The position numbers and the translations under genes were made by a program. Below are positions 1 through 7,697 of a stretch of DNA of 9,770 nt, in pieces (position 1 is the first letter of the stretch; each line of letters opens with the position of its first letter). Source of the DNA: Rudaea sp. (GTDB taxonomy: Bacteria > Pseudomonadota > Gammaproteobacteria > Xanthomonadales > Rhodanobacteraceae). The stretch is taken from assembly GCA_025934455.1 (NCBI GenBank), contig JAICYA010000039.1:1-9770 (forward strand), in the 5' to 3' direction. The notes under the pieces are model-generated. The model searched no databases. It was not told the origin of the DNA and saw nothing but the letters and a program-made list of their open reading frames with translations.

Positions 1-780
1 CAGGCGCAGCGCGTGATCGACATCGAGTTGAACGCCGTCACCGACAATCCGCTGATCTTTCCCGACGCGCCGGACGCGAAGGTGATCGAGGATCAGGTGA
101 TTTCGGCCGGACACTTCCACGGCATGCCGCTGGCGCTGGCGCTGAGTTACGTCAAGACGGCAATTCCGGTGCTGGCGTCGATCAGCGAGCGGCGCTTGAA
201 CAAGCTCGTCGATCCGGCCAACAACGACGGCCTGCCGGCATTCTTGATCGGCAACGAGGATGCCACCGATTCCGGTTTCATGATCGTGCAGTACACCGCC
301 GCCGCGCTGGTCAACGATCTCGCCACGCGTGCGCACCCGGCCTGCGTGTATTCGATTCCGACCAGCGCGAACGCCGAGGATCATGTCTCGATGGGCGCGA
401 ACGAGGCACGCCATGTGCTCGACATGCTCGACGATCTCGGCCACGTGCTGGCGCTGGAGTTGTACACCGCCGCGCAGGCGCTGGAATATCGGCAGGACAT
501 GCTCAATGCCGCGCGCGCATTGGCCGCGCGGGGCGATTGGCAGGCGCTGGCGCGCAAGGTTGCCGGCGCTGCAGGCGCCGAAGGCCAGCCATTCGAGGGC
601 GAGGTCAAGGCATTGATGCAGGCGTTGGAGCGTGCCGGCGAGTTCCGTGCCGGCGAGGCGGTGCGCGCGGCCTTCACCAAAATCCGCGAGCGCGTGGCCT
701 TCATCAGCCGCGACCGCGCGATGGATGCCGACGTGCACGTCATGTGCGAACTGGTCGCGCAGGGCATCCTCGCTGCCTGA
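1..780 (+). CDS. Histidine/aromatic amino acid ammonia-lyase, C-terminal part (5' end outside window)
   Basis: The reading frame is open from base 1 and ends at TGA 778-780, giving 259 residues, about half of the roughly 510 residues usual for the HAL/PAL family. Enzymes of this family remove ammonia from histidine or an aromatic amino acid without an added cofactor, using an MIO group made from an Ala-Ser-Gly motif. That motif lies upstream of this window. Visible family landmarks are NAVTDNPL (fragment residues 11-18), GHFHG (37-41), ISERR (61-65), SGFMIVQYTAAALV (91-104) and TSANAEDHVSMG (121-132). The Glu in AED corresponds to the glutamate that favours histidine over phenylalanine or tyrosine in classical HutH. 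The block differs from the usual SVDS...NQED of HutH (here CVYS...NAED), so the substrate is uncertain. No hut neighbour is visible. hutH is possible, but I withhold the symbol. Confidence 0.88.
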   Translation, partial: QAQRVIDIELNAVTDNPLIFPDAPDAKVIEDQVISAGHFHGMPLALALSYVKTAIPVLASISERRLNKLVDPANNDGLPAFLIGNEDATDSGFMIVQYTAAALVNDLATRAHPACVYSIPTSANAEDHVSMGANEARHVLDMLDDLGHVLALELYTAAQALEYRQDMLNAARALAARGDWQALARKVAGAAGAEGQPFEGEVKALMQALERAGEFRAGEAVRAAFTKIRERVAFISRDRAMDADVHVMCELVAQGILAA

Positions 781-789
781 TCGTCTTTT

Positions 790-827
790 GGCGCTTTCGC
801 GCCTTCCGGTACTCCGGTTTCTTCCTT
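790..827 (+). terminator. Probable intrinsic terminator after the ammonia-lyase gene (two small hairpins)
   Basis: Ten bases after the stop codon, GGCGC-TTTC-GCGCC (790-803) forms a 5-bp GC stem with a tetraloop. It is followed by CCGG-TACT-CCGG (806-817) and then the pyrimidine-rich run TTTCTTCCTT (818-827). TCTTTT also precedes the first stem, so it could act on either strand. The stems are short, hence moderate confidence. Its position between two co-directional transcription units suits a terminator that separates the lyase from the his operon. Confidence 0.5.
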
Positions 828-841
828 GCGGCTTTGCGCTG

Positions 842-870
842 TTGCGGCCCGCGCGTCGCCAGGCTATTCT
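842..870 (+). promoter_or_regulatory. Candidate sigma70 promoter of the his operon
   Basis: TTGCGG (842-847) and TATTCT (865-870) are separated by exactly 17 bases. They match the -35 and -10 consensus at three and four of six positions. GC-rich sequence changes here to a clearly AT-rich stretch (865-908). Transcription would start near 876-878, leaving an untranslated leader of about 30 bases. This is the only reasonable promoter-like pair I see upstream of the operon. It is inferred from sequence alone. Confidence 0.5.
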
Positions 871-892
871 ATGCGCTAACGTAATAACGCAT
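871..892 (+). promoter_or_regulatory. Operator-like palindrome at the his transcription start
   Basis: The arms ATGCGCTA (871-878) and TAACGCAT (885-892) are inverted repeats matching at seven of eight positions across a 6-base spacer (ACGTAA). The element begins directly after the presumed -10 hexamer and covers the predicted start of transcription. A bound protein would therefore block initiation. TrpR-family proteins bind palindromes of about this length, and the first gene of the operon encodes one, so autoregulation and histidine-responsive control of the operon are likely. A second, weaker inverted repeat (GTAAT 881-885, ATTAC 899-903) overlaps it. Confidence 0.5.
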
Positions 893-906
893 TAATACAT
901 TACATT

Positions 907-1251
907 ATGAAACGCCGCCAACTCGATCCGGAAAAATCCGCGTCTTCGGCCGAAGACGACCTGTGTCGCGCATTGCTTTCCCTGCGCACGCCGGCACAGA
1001 TGCTCGCGTTCCTGCGCGACCTGTGCACACCGGCCGAGCTTGAGGCCATGACCGATCGCTGGCAGGTGGTGCCGTATCTGCTGCAAGGCATGGCCTACCG
1101 CGACATCCACGCACACACCGCGGTCAGCGTCACCACGATCGGCCGGGTCGCGCGTTCGCTCACCCAGGGCAATGGCGGTTATCGTGCCGCCATCGCCGCC
1201 GATGCCTTGCGTGGACGCGCGCGCCAGGCCACGTCGAGGCCGCGATCATGA
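907..1251 (+). CDS. TrpR-superfamily (YerC/YecD-type) transcriptional regulator, likely his operon repressor
   Basis: This 114-residue protein resembles the TrpR-related YerC/YecD family of small, all-helical, dimeric DNA-binding proteins. The conserved core is LRDLCTPAELEAMTDRW (residues 36-52). A helix-turn-helix follows at about 63-85, AYRDIHAHTAVSVTTIGRVA, where VSVTTIGRV is the recognition-helix region. The C-terminal 25 residues are basic and probably disordered. The start at ATG 907 matches the length of relatives, but no Shine-Dalgarno sequence precedes it: the upstream bases are AT-rich (TAATACATTACATT). Its stop overlaps the hisG start (ATGA, 1248-1251), so it is the first gene of the his transcript. 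From its position and the palindrome at 871-892, I infer that it represses the operon, perhaps with histidine as co-repressor. Related proteins (called HisR) are known to control his genes in Firmicutes. Confidence 0.9.
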   Translation: MKRRQLDPEKSASSAEDDLCRALLSLRTPAQMLAFLRDLCTPAELEAMTDRWQVVPYLLQGMAYRDIHAHTAVSVTTIGRVARSLTQGNGGYRAAIAADALRGRARQATSRPRS

Positions 1252-2144
1252 GCGCCGCGGTCGACCGCGAACGTTTGCGCGTGGCGGTGCAAAAGTCGGG
1301 CAGGCTGGCGGATCTTTCGCAGGATCTGCTGGCGCGCTGCGGCCTGAAGTTTCAGCAAAGCCGCGACAAGCTGTTCTGCTACGGCGAAAGCATGCCGATC
1401 GACCTGCTGCTGGTTCGCGACGACGACATCCCGGGCCTGATCGAACAGGGCGTGTGCGACATCGGCATCGTCGGGCGCAATGTCCTGGCCGAGCATCACA
1501 GCATCGGGATGGGCGGCGATATCGTCGAGCTGCGTGGACTGGATTGCGCCCGTTGCCGGCTCGCCATTGCGGTGCCGCAGGCAATGGCCTGTACGACCAC
1601 GCAGGATTTGCGCGGATTGCGTATTGCCACCTCGTATCCGGGTTTGCTCGGCGCGTGGCTCGCGCAGCAAGGCGTCGATGCGCGCATCGTGGAGCTATCC
1701 GGTTCGGTCGAAATCGCGCCGCGCCTCGGCACCGCGGATGCCGTGTGCGATCTGGTTTCCAGTGGCGCGACACTCATGGCCAACCGGTTGAGCGAGCGAT
1801 TCACATTGCTCGACAGCGAAGCCGTCTTGGCCGGGGCGCGCTGCGCGCCGGCGGATGCGCGCGGCGAGTTGCTGCAACTGCTGCTGCGGCGCATCGATGG
1901 CGTGCTGCGCGTGCGCGAGTCCAAGCTGGTGATGCTGCGCGCCGATCGCGTGAGTCTGGAGCGGATCAACGCCCTGCTGCCGAATCCGCAGATGCCGACG
2001 GTGACGCCAGTCGAGGGTGACGAAGGCCGCATTGCCTTGCAGGCGGTCTGCGACGGCCCGGTCACCTGGCAGCATCTGGAAGACTTGCGTCGCGCCGGCG
2101 CAAGCCAGTTGCTGGTCCTGCCGGTGGAGAAGCTGCTGGCATGA
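1248..2144 (+). CDS. hisG: ATP phosphoribosyltransferase, long form (HisG)
   Basis: HisG catalyses the first and committed step of histidine synthesis, joining ATP and PRPP to give phosphoribosyl-ATP. It is normally feedback-inhibited by histidine. At 298 residues this is the long form (E. coli has 299), with the C-terminal ACT-like regulatory domain at about 225-298, so no HisZ partner is needed. The substrate entry region KSGRL (16-20) and the PRPP-binding signature [18 protein letters not shown] (153-170), followed by SSGATL (171-176), are intact. The C-terminus ends VLPVEKLLA, like the family. The start overlaps the upstream stop by four bases (ATGA), with GAGG at 1236-1239 eight bases upstream as a ribosome-binding site. 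Confidence 0.97.
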   Translation: MSAAVDRERLRVAVQKSGRLADLSQDLLARCGLKFQQSRDKLFCYGESMPIDLLLVRDDDIPGLIEQGVCDIGIVGRNVLAEHHSIGMGGDIVELRGLDCARCRLAIAVPQAMACTTTQDLRGLRIATSYPGLLGAWLAQQGVDARIVELSGSVEIAPRLGTADAVCDLVSSGATLMANRLSERFTLLDSEAVLAGARCAPADARGELLQLLLRRIDGVLRVRESKLVMLRADRVSLERINALLPNPQMPTVTPVEGDEGRIALQAVCDGPVTWQHLEDLRRAGASQLLVLPVEKLLA

Positions 2145-3487
2145 ATGCCGCGATCGAGACCAGGCATGAGCCGGAACCGGTGATCCTGGAATGGAACGCT
2201 CTGGATGCCGGCGCACGCGCCGCCGCGCTGCGTCGCCCGGCGCTGGCGCAATCGAGCGAAATTGCGCCAAACGTTACACGCTTGCTGGCGCAGGTACGCG
2301 CCGGCGGCGACGCCGCGTTGCGTGCGTTGACGCGCCGCTACGACGGCTGCGAACTGGCGGACTTGCGCGTCGGCGACGATGAATTCGCCGAGGCCGAAAA
2401 CGCACTCGATCCGGCGCTGAAACAGGCCATCGCCGGGGCAAAGGGGAGAATCGAGGCGTTTCACCGCGCCACTGCGCCACAGCCGTCGGCGGTCGAAACC
2501 GCACCGGGCGTGCGCTGCGAGCGCGTGCTGCGGCCGATCGCCGCAGTCGGCCTGTACGTGCCGGCTGGTACTGCGCCCTTGCCATCGACCGTGTTGATGC
2601 TCGGAGTGCCGGCACGGATCGCCGGCTGCCGGGAAATCACTATGTGCACGCCGGCGAAAGCGACCGGTCGTGTCGACCCGGCGGTGCTCCATGCGGCGGC
2701 GACCTGCGGCATCCGCTGCGTATTCAAGATCGGCGGTGCGCACGCGATCGCGGCGATGGCGTATGGCACCGAATCGGTGCCGGCCTGCGACAAATTGTTC
2801 GGCCCGGGCAATGCCTGGGTGACCGAAGCCAAGCGCCAGGTATCGGCAATGTCCGATGGCCCCGCGATCGACATGCCGGCAGGGCCTTCGGAGGTGCTCG
2901 TGATTGTCGACGCGAATGCCGATCCGGAGTTCGTCGCAGCGGACCTGCTTTCGCAGGCCGAGCACGGGCCGGATTCACAGGCTTTGCTGATCGCCTGCGA
3001 GCGCCGCGTATTGCTCGACGCGCGTGCGGCGTTGTTGCGCCAGGTCGGCTCTCTGCCGCGCGCATCGGTCGCCTTGCAGGCCTTGGCCAACAGCCGCTTC
3101 ATCCTGGCGGGATCGGTCGCCGAGGCGCTGGCCATCAGCAATGCCTACGCACCCGAGCACCTGATCCTGAATCTGCGCGACGCACGTGCCTGGCTCGATC
3201 GTGTCGAAAGCGCGGGCTCGGTCTTTCTCGGCGCCTGGTCGCCGGAAGCAGTGGGCGACTACTGCAGCGGCACCAACCATGTATTGCCGACCTATGGTTT
3301 CGCGCGTGCGTGGAGCGGCGTGTCGGTCGCCAGTTTCCTGAAGCAGATCAGCGTGCAGGAACTGTCGCCTGACGGCCTGCGCGAAATCGGCCCGGACGCG
3401 ATGACGCTCGCGCGCGCCGAAGGATTGCACGCGCACGAACGCGCGGTGTCCTTGCGCCTGGCTGCGCTCGCCGGGGAAGGCGCATGA
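2141..3487 (+). CDS. hisD: Histidinol dehydrogenase (HisD)
   Basis: HisD carries out the last two steps, oxidising L-histidinol to histidine through histidinal with two NAD+. The protein has 448 residues against 434 in E. coli, with a slightly longer N-terminus. The zinc and catalytic residues can be read directly: Q272 and H275 in [12 protein letters not shown]339 and H340 in YAPEHL, D373 in [14 protein letters not shown], and H432 in LHAHERAV. The signatures [15 protein letters not shown] (220-234) and [12 protein letters not shown] (244-255) are present. One difference stands out: the usual GGAQAIAA reads GGAHAIAA (H201) where a conserved glutamine contacts cofactor or substrate. It overlaps hisG by ATGA (2141-2144), and GGAG at 2126-2129 is a somewhat distant ribosome-binding site. 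Confidence 0.97.
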   Translation: MNAAIETRHEPEPVILEWNALDAGARAAALRRPALAQSSEIAPNVTRLLAQVRAGGDAALRALTRRYDGCELADLRVGDDEFAEAENALDPALKQAIAGAKGRIEAFHRATAPQPSAVETAPGVRCERVLRPIAAVGLYVPAGTAPLPSTVLMLGVPARIAGCREITMCTPAKATGRVDPAVLHAAATCGIRCVFKIGGAHAIAAMAYGTESVPACDKLFGPGNAWVTEAKRQVSAMSDGPAIDMPAGPSEVLVIVDANADPEFVAADLLSQAEHGPDSQALLIACERRVLLDARAALLRQVGSLPRASVALQALANSRFILAGSVAEALAISNAYAPEHLILNLRDARAWLDRVESAGSVFLGAWSPEAVGDYCSGTNHVLPTYGFARAWSGVSVASFLKQISVQELSPDGLREIGPDAMTLARAEGLHAHERAVSLRLAALAGEGA

Positions 3488-4551
3488 AACTGCTCGAACG
3501 CATGCGCCCGGAAATCCTGGCGCTGCAGCCGTATTCGTCCGCGCGCATGGAAGCCGGCGCCGCCGCGATCATGCTCAACGCGAACGAGTCGCCGTGGCCG
3601 CCCGTGGGCGCGGCATCCGCCCTGAACCGTTATCCAGACCCGCAGCCGGCCACATTGCGCACCGCGCTGGCGCGGCTTTACTCGGTTGTACCCGACAACG
3701 TATTGGTCGGACGCGGCAGCGACGAGGCAATCGACTTGATCGTGCGCGCCTTTTGCCGGGATGGACACGACGCGGTCGTGATCGCGCCGCCGACCTTCGG
3801 CATGTATGCGGTCGCCGTGCGGATCCAGGGAGGGACGGTGATCGAAGCGCCGCGGGGCGACGGATTCATGCTGGATGCGCAGGCCATCCTCGCCGCCGTG
3901 ACCGAAGCCACCAAGCTGGTCTTCGTCTGCACGCCGAACAATCCCACCGGCGACGTCGTCCCGCTCGCGGTCCTCGCGTATCTCGCCAGCGCGTTGCGCG
4001 ATCGCGCCGTGCTGGTCGTCGACGAGGCCTATATCGAATTTAGCGATGGCGCGCAAAGCGCCACCGCGTTGCTCCCGCGGCACGACAACATCGCCGTGCT
4101 GCGCACCTTGTCGAAAGCGCATGCGCTGGCGGCGGCACGGGTCGGTGCGCTGATTGCCGCGGCGCCGGTCGTGGCGCTGTTGCGCCGCATCCAAGCCCCG
4201 TATCCCTTGCCCGCGCCAAGCATCGCAGCAGCGCTGGCCGCGCTCGAGCCACCGGCTTTGGCGGAAACGGACGCACGCATCGCCAGGATTCGTGGCGAGC
4301 GCGAACGTCTCGCCCGCGAGTTGCTTGCGCTGCCCGGGGTTATCGCTGTGTTCGCATCCGCGGCGAATTTTCTTTGCGTGCGTTTCGCCGATGCGCCCCG
4401 CGCATACCACGCCCTCGCCATGGCCGGCATCATCGTCAGGGATGTCGGCGGGTACCCGGGACTTTCCGGCTGCCTGCGCATGACGATTGGCACGGCGCAG
4501 GAAAACGCGGCCCTGCTGGGCGCGCTCGGCGTGTGCGAGGCGGCGGCATGA
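3484..4551 (+). CDS. hisC: Histidinol-phosphate aminotransferase (HisC)
   Basis: HisC is a PLP-dependent fold-type I aminotransferase that converts imidazole-acetol phosphate and glutamate to histidinol phosphate. Its 355 residues match the family length. NANESPW (32-38) is the N-terminal signature, and GRGSDEAID (76-84) forms the phosphate-binding region. CTPNNPTG (149-156) and VVDEAYIEF (178-186) hold the Asn, Asp and Tyr that contact [18 protein letters not shown] (207-221) holds the Schiff-base lysine K211 and phosphate-binding R219, and LRMTIGT (331-337) holds the substrate-carboxylate arginine R332. The motif around the lysine differs from E. coli (SKAFALAGLR) but resembles what I recall from Xanthomonas. 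It overlaps hisD by ATGA, with GGGGAAGG (3473-3480) just upstream as a ribosome-binding site. Confidence 0.97.
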   Translation: MKLLERMRPEILALQPYSSARMEAGAAAIMLNANESPWPPVGAASALNRYPDPQPATLRTALARLYSVVPDNVLVGRGSDEAIDLIVRAFCRDGHDAVVIAPPTFGMYAVAVRIQGGTVIEAPRGDGFMLDAQAILAAVTEATKLVFVCTPNNPTGDVVPLAVLAYLASALRDRAVLVVDEAYIEFSDGAQSATALLPRHDNIAVLRTLSKAHALAAARVGALIAAAPVVALLRRIQAPYPLPAPSIAAALAALEPPALAETDARIARIRGERERLARELLALPGVIAVFASAANFLCVRFADAPRAYHALAMAGIIVRDVGGYPGLSGCLRMTIGTAQENAALLGALGVCEAAA

Positions 4552-5615
4552 ACGCACGCAAGCTGCTTTTCCTTGATCGCGACGGCACCTTGATCGTCGA
4601 ACCGCCCGACCAGCAGGTCGACTCCTTCGACAAGTTCGCGATGATCGACGGCGTGATCGCGGCCCTGCAAAAATGCGTGGCCGCGGGCTATGAGCTCGTC
4701 ATGGTCACGAACCAGGACGGACTCGGCACGCCGGCGTTCCCGCAGGCCGCGTTCGACGGCCCGCAAAACCTGCTGCTGCAAATCCTGGGCTCGCAGGGCA
4801 TGCGCTTTCGCGAAGTGCTCATCGATGCGAGCTTGCCCGCCGATGGCCGGGATACGCGCAAACCCGGTACCGGATTGGTGCGCCATTATCTGGCCGACGA
4901 CCGTTGGAGCCGTGCGCAATCGGCGATGGTCGGCGACCGCGACACCGATGCGCGATTCGCCGCGAACTTGGGCATCCGCGCTTTCCGGCTGGACACCGGC
5001 GAGTGGGACTGGCCGGGCATCGCACATGCGCTGTGCGATGCGCCGCGGCGTGCGCGCGTCGAGCGTGCGACGAAGGAAACGCGCGTCGTGGCCAGCGTCG
5101 ATCTCGACCGCATTGCCGATCCCATCGTGCAGGCGGGAATCGGATTCTTCGATCACATGCTGGAACAGATCGGCAAGCATGGCGGATTTGCGCTGGAGTT
5201 GCGTTGCACGGGCGACACGCACGTCGACGAACACCACAGCGTCGAGGACAGTGCGCTGGCACTCGGCGAGGCGCTGCGGGCCGCGCTCGGCGACAAGCGC
5301 GGCACGGGTCGTTACGGGTTCGCCTTGCCGATGGACGAGGCACAGGCCAGCGCGATCCTGGACCTGTCCGGGCGCGCGTGCTTCCTCTTCGACGGGGCAT
5401 TCCCGCGCGATCGCATCGGCGCGTTGCCGACTGAACTCGTTCCGCATTTTTTCCGTTCGCTGTGCGACGCGCTCGGCGCGAACCTGCACCTGAGCGTGCG
5501 CGGCGAAAACGCGCATCACATGGTCGAGGCTTGCTTCAAGGCGGTCGGACGCGCATTGCGCATGGCATTGCGTCGTGACGGCGTCGAGTTGCCGAGCACC
5601 AAGGGTGCGCTGTGA
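4548..5615 (+). CDS. hisB: Bifunctional histidinol-phosphatase / imidazoleglycerol-phosphate dehydratase (HisB)
   Basis: This is the fused enzyme found in gammaproteobacteria. The N-terminal HAD domain (about 1-165) dephosphorylates histidinol phosphate, and the C-terminal domain (about 166-355) dehydrates imidazoleglycerol phosphate. At 355 residues it equals the E. coli length. HAD motifs are present: DRDGTL with D10 and D12, VTNQDG (53-58), K105 in TRKPG, and GDRDTD with D130 and D134. The dehydratase keeps its metal-binding sites [15 protein letters not shown] (200-214), DEHHSVED (227-234), HFFRS (300-304) and [10 protein letters not shown] (323-332). The E. coli zinc loop ligands C93, H95, C101 and C103 are D93, S95, R101 and T103 here, so this zinc site is absent. 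The start at 4548 overlaps hisC by ATGA; an in-frame upstream extension to 4374 is overlap with hisC and not real. Confidence 0.96.
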   Translation: MNARKLLFLDRDGTLIVEPPDQQVDSFDKFAMIDGVIAALQKCVAAGYELVMVTNQDGLGTPAFPQAAFDGPQNLLLQILGSQGMRFREVLIDASLPADGRDTRKPGTGLVRHYLADDRWSRAQSAMVGDRDTDARFAANLGIRAFRLDTGEWDWPGIAHALCDAPRRARVERATKETRVVASVDLDRIADPIVQAGIGFFDHMLEQIGKHGGFALELRCTGDTHVDEHHSVEDSALALGEALRAALGDKRGTGRYGFALPMDEAQASAILDLSGRACFLFDGAFPRDRIGALPTELVPHFFRSLCDALGANLHLSVRGENAHHMVEACFKAVGRALRMALRRDGVELPSTKGAL

Positions 5616-6205
5616 TGGCGAACGTGGTCCTGGTGGATTCGGGGGGATCGAACATAGGTTCGCTGCGTTTCGCGTTGCAGCGCCTTGGTGTCGACGCCGG
5701 CCTGACGGACGATGCCGACGCGATCCGCAACGCCGATCGCGTGATCCTTCCCGGCGTCGGCGCCGCGGACAGGGGCATGGCGCGCCTGCGTGAACGCGGT
5801 CTCGTCGACACGGTCCGCGGCTTGACCCAGCCGGTGCTTGGCGTGTGCCTCGGCATGCAGCTGCTGTTCGAGCATTCCGAGGAAGGCGACACGCCATGCC
5901 TGGGAATCCTGCCCGGCCGGCTGCGTCGTTTCGACAGCGCGGCGCTGCGCGTGCCGCACATGGGCTGGAATGCGTTGCGTGTCGAGCGCGCGGCTCCCCT
6001 GGTCGGCGGGATCGACTCGGGCGCGTTCGTGTACTTCGTGCACAGCTATGCTGCTCCGGTTGGAGTCGCAACGCTGGCGTCATGCGATTACGGCTCGGCG
6101 TTTTCCGCAGTCGTGCGCAGCGGAAATTTCTTCGGGATGCAGTTTCATCCCGAACGCTCCGGCGAGGTCGGTGCGATATTGTTGCGGAACTTCCTGGAAC
6201 TGTGA
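5615..6205 (+). CDS. hisH: Imidazole glycerol phosphate synthase, glutaminase subunit (HisH)
   Basis: HisH is the class I glutamine amidotransferase subunit that hydrolyses glutamine and passes ammonia through HisF to build imidazoleglycerol phosphate and AICAR. It has 196 residues, like E. coli HisH. The catalytic triad is visible as C78 in GVCLGMQLLFE and H178 and E180 in QFHPERS. The oxyanion loop is LPGVGAA (46-52), and VPHMGWN (113-119) is also a family signature. Two starts are possible: ATG 5615 (TGATG, 1-bp overlap with hisB) or GTG 5612 (GTGA, 4-bp overlap, one residue longer). I chose ATG, with AAGGG at 5601-5605 nine bases upstream. Either start implies tight coupling to hisB. Confidence 0.95.
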   Translation: MANVVLVDSGGSNIGSLRFALQRLGVDAGLTDDADAIRNADRVILPGVGAADRGMARLRERGLVDTVRGLTQPVLGVCLGMQLLFEHSEEGDTPCLGILPGRLRRFDSAALRVPHMGWNALRVERAAPLVGGIDSGAFVYFVHSYAAPVGVATLASCDYGSAFSAVVRSGNFFGMQFHPERSGEVGAILLRNFLEL

Positions 6206-6933
6206 CCGTGCAGATCGTGCCGGCCATCGATTTGCGCAACGGACACGTCGTGCGCCTGCGTCAGGGCGACTATGCGCGGGAATCCCGCTACGCCGTCGAC
6301 GCCATCGCGCTTGCGGACAGCCACGCGCAGGCGGGGGCGCGCTGGCTGCACATGGTCGATCTCGATGGCGCCCGCTCCGGCGAGTTCGCCAATCTGCGCA
6401 CGATCGAGACGATCGCCAAGGCCGGCCGGCTGGCGGTGCAGGCCGGAGGCGGCGTGCGCGACGAATCCGGCGTGCAGCGCCTGTTCGATGCCGGCGTGGC
6501 GCGTGTCGTCGTCGGCAGCATCGCGGTGCGCGAGCCCGAAGTCGTGGAACGCTGGATTGCAAGGTTCGGCGCCGAGCGCATCGTCATCGCGCTCGATGCG
6601 CGCTTTGTCGGCGGCGTGTGGAAACTGCCGAGCGCTGGCTGGACGCAGGATGAGGCGGCGACGCTCGACGATCTGGCGCCGCGCTTTGCGGGCGCCGGCG
6701 CACGCCACTTGCTATGCACCGATATCGCACGCGATGGGATGTTGTCGGGTCCGAATCTGGGGCTGTATGCGCATCTGCGCGGGATCGCACCAACGCTGTC
6801 GCTGATCGCGTCCGGTGGTATACGCGATATCGCCGATTTGCAGGCATTGCGCGGCCGCGGCGTCGCGGCAGCCGTGCTGGGCCGCAGCCTTCTCGATGGC
6901 GCGCTGGGTCTGGCCGAGGCTTTGGCGTGCTGA
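6202..6933 (+). CDS. hisA: Phosphoribosylformimino-AICAR-phosphate (ProFAR) isomerase (HisA)
   Basis: HisA opens the ribose of ProFAR to give PRFAR, the substrate of HisF. It is a (beta/alpha)8 barrel of 243 residues with this start. The two catalytic aspartates are D10 in [14 protein letters not shown] and D132 in IALDARF. Phosphate-binding segments are QAGGGVRD (80-87) and VVVGS (102-106) in the first half, and [14 protein letters not shown] (172-185) and ASGGIRD (203-209) in the second. The start is not certain. GTG 6202 overlaps the hisH stop as GTGA, like its neighbours, and gives [13 protein letters not shown] 6208 would be two residues shorter and has GGAA (6196-6199) at better spacing. 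No ATG is available in the right place. Confidence 0.95.
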   Translation: MTVQIVPAIDLRNGHVVRLRQGDYARESRYAVDAIALADSHAQAGARWLHMVDLDGARSGEFANLRTIETIAKAGRLAVQAGGGVRDESGVQRLFDAGVARVVVGSIAVREPEVVERWIARFGAERIVIALDARFVGGVWKLPSAGWTQDEAATLDDLAPRFAGAGARHLLCTDIARDGMLSGPNLGLYAHLRGIAPTLSLIASGGIRDIADLQALRGRGVAAAVLGRSLLDGALGLAEALAC

Positions 6934-7697
6934 CACGTCGAATCATCCCGTGCCTGGATGTGCGCGACGGCAAGGTCGTCAAGGGCGTGCGCTTCCGCGA
7001 GCACGCCGTGGTCGGCGATATCGTCGATCTGGCCGCGCGGTATCGCGACGATGGCGCGGACGAGCTCGTTTTCTACGACATCGCGGCGAGCCCCGAACGG
7101 CGCAGCGTGGATCGTGACTGGGTGCAACGCGTGGCCCACATGATCGACATTCCGTTCTGCGTCGCGGGCGGCATTCGCGATGTCGAAGGCGCGCGTGCCT
7201 TGCTGCATGCGGGCGCGGACAAGATTTCGGTCAACTCTCCGGCGTTGGAGCGTCCGCAACTCATCGACGAACTGGCCGAGGCGTTCGGCACGCAGTGCGT
7301 CGTGGTCGGCATCGATTCGTTGCGCGATGACGACGGGGAATGGCGCGTCCGCCAATACACCGGTTCCGCGGGCACGACGCGCGCCTTGCTGCGGCGAACG
7401 CTGGACTGGGTCGACGAAGTGCAGGGGCGGGGCGCCGGGGAGATCGTGCTCAACTGCATGGGTGCGGATGGCGTGCGCGACGGCTACGACCTGGAACAAC
7501 TCGCCGCGATTCGCGCGCGCTGCCGCGTACCATTGGTCGCGTCCGGCGGTGCCGGGAGCGAGGAGCACTTTCGCGATGTGTTCACCGACGCCGATGCCGA
7601 CGGCGCACTGGCGGCCAGCGTATTCCACTCCGGCGCCATCGCGATCCCGCAACTGAAGGCATGGCTTCGCAGCCAGGGAGTGCATGTACGGCCATGA
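6927..7697 (+). CDS. hisF: Imidazole glycerol phosphate synthase, cyclase subunit (HisF)
   Basis: HisF is the barrel subunit that uses ammonia from HisH to close the imidazole ring, forming imidazoleglycerol phosphate and releasing AICAR to purine synthesis. The 256 residues match the family. The catalytic aspartates are D11 in [17 protein letters not shown] and D130 in VVVGIDS. Phosphate-binding loops are FCVAGGIRD (77-85), [10 protein letters not shown] (97-106), and VASGGAGS (204-211) with LAASVFH (228-234). The start is GTG 6927, giving [12 protein letters not shown] as in E. coli. GAGG (6916-6919) lies seven bases upstream. The overlap with hisA is seven bases, the longest in the operon. 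An in-frame extension back to 6714 lies entirely within hisA and is rejected. Confidence 0.97.
   Translation: MLTRRIIPCLDVRDGKVVKGVRFREHAVVGDIVDLAARYRDDGADELVFYDIAASPERRSVDRDWVQRVAHMIDIPFCVAGGIRDVEGARALLHAGADKISVNSPALERPQLIDELAEAFGTQCVVVGIDSLRDDDGEWRVRQYTGSAGTTRALLRRTLDWVDEVQGRGAGEIVLNCMGADGVRDGYDLEQLAAIRARCRVPLVASGGAGSEEHFRDVFTDADADGALAASVFHSGAIAIPQLKAWLRSQGVHVRP

Noticed and set aside
781..906. his leader peptide and attenuator as in enteric bacteria
   Set aside because: No frame in this gap encodes a run of histidines, and no alternative hairpin set precedes the first gene. The only ATG opens a two-codon frame.
1496..2965. 489-codon open frame on the minus strand
   Set aside because: It is antisense to hisG and hisD, has arginine-rich low-complexity composition, and shows no domain or ribosome-binding site. 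It is a shadow frame.
3292..4557. 421-codon open frame on the minus strand
   Set aside because: It mirrors hisC, and its translation has no family-like motif.
4029..6239. 736-codon open frame on the minus strand
   Set aside because: It lies opposite hisC, hisB and hisH, all with intact active-site motifs. Its product is rich in Arg, Ala and Ser with no recognisable motif, which is the usual mirror frame of GC-rich coding DNA.
6714..6926. Longer HisF or a HisA-HisF fusion using upstream starts
   Set aside because: The in-frame upstream extension lies inside intact hisA, and HisF homology begins exactly at GTG 6927 with a GAGG motif at proper spacing.
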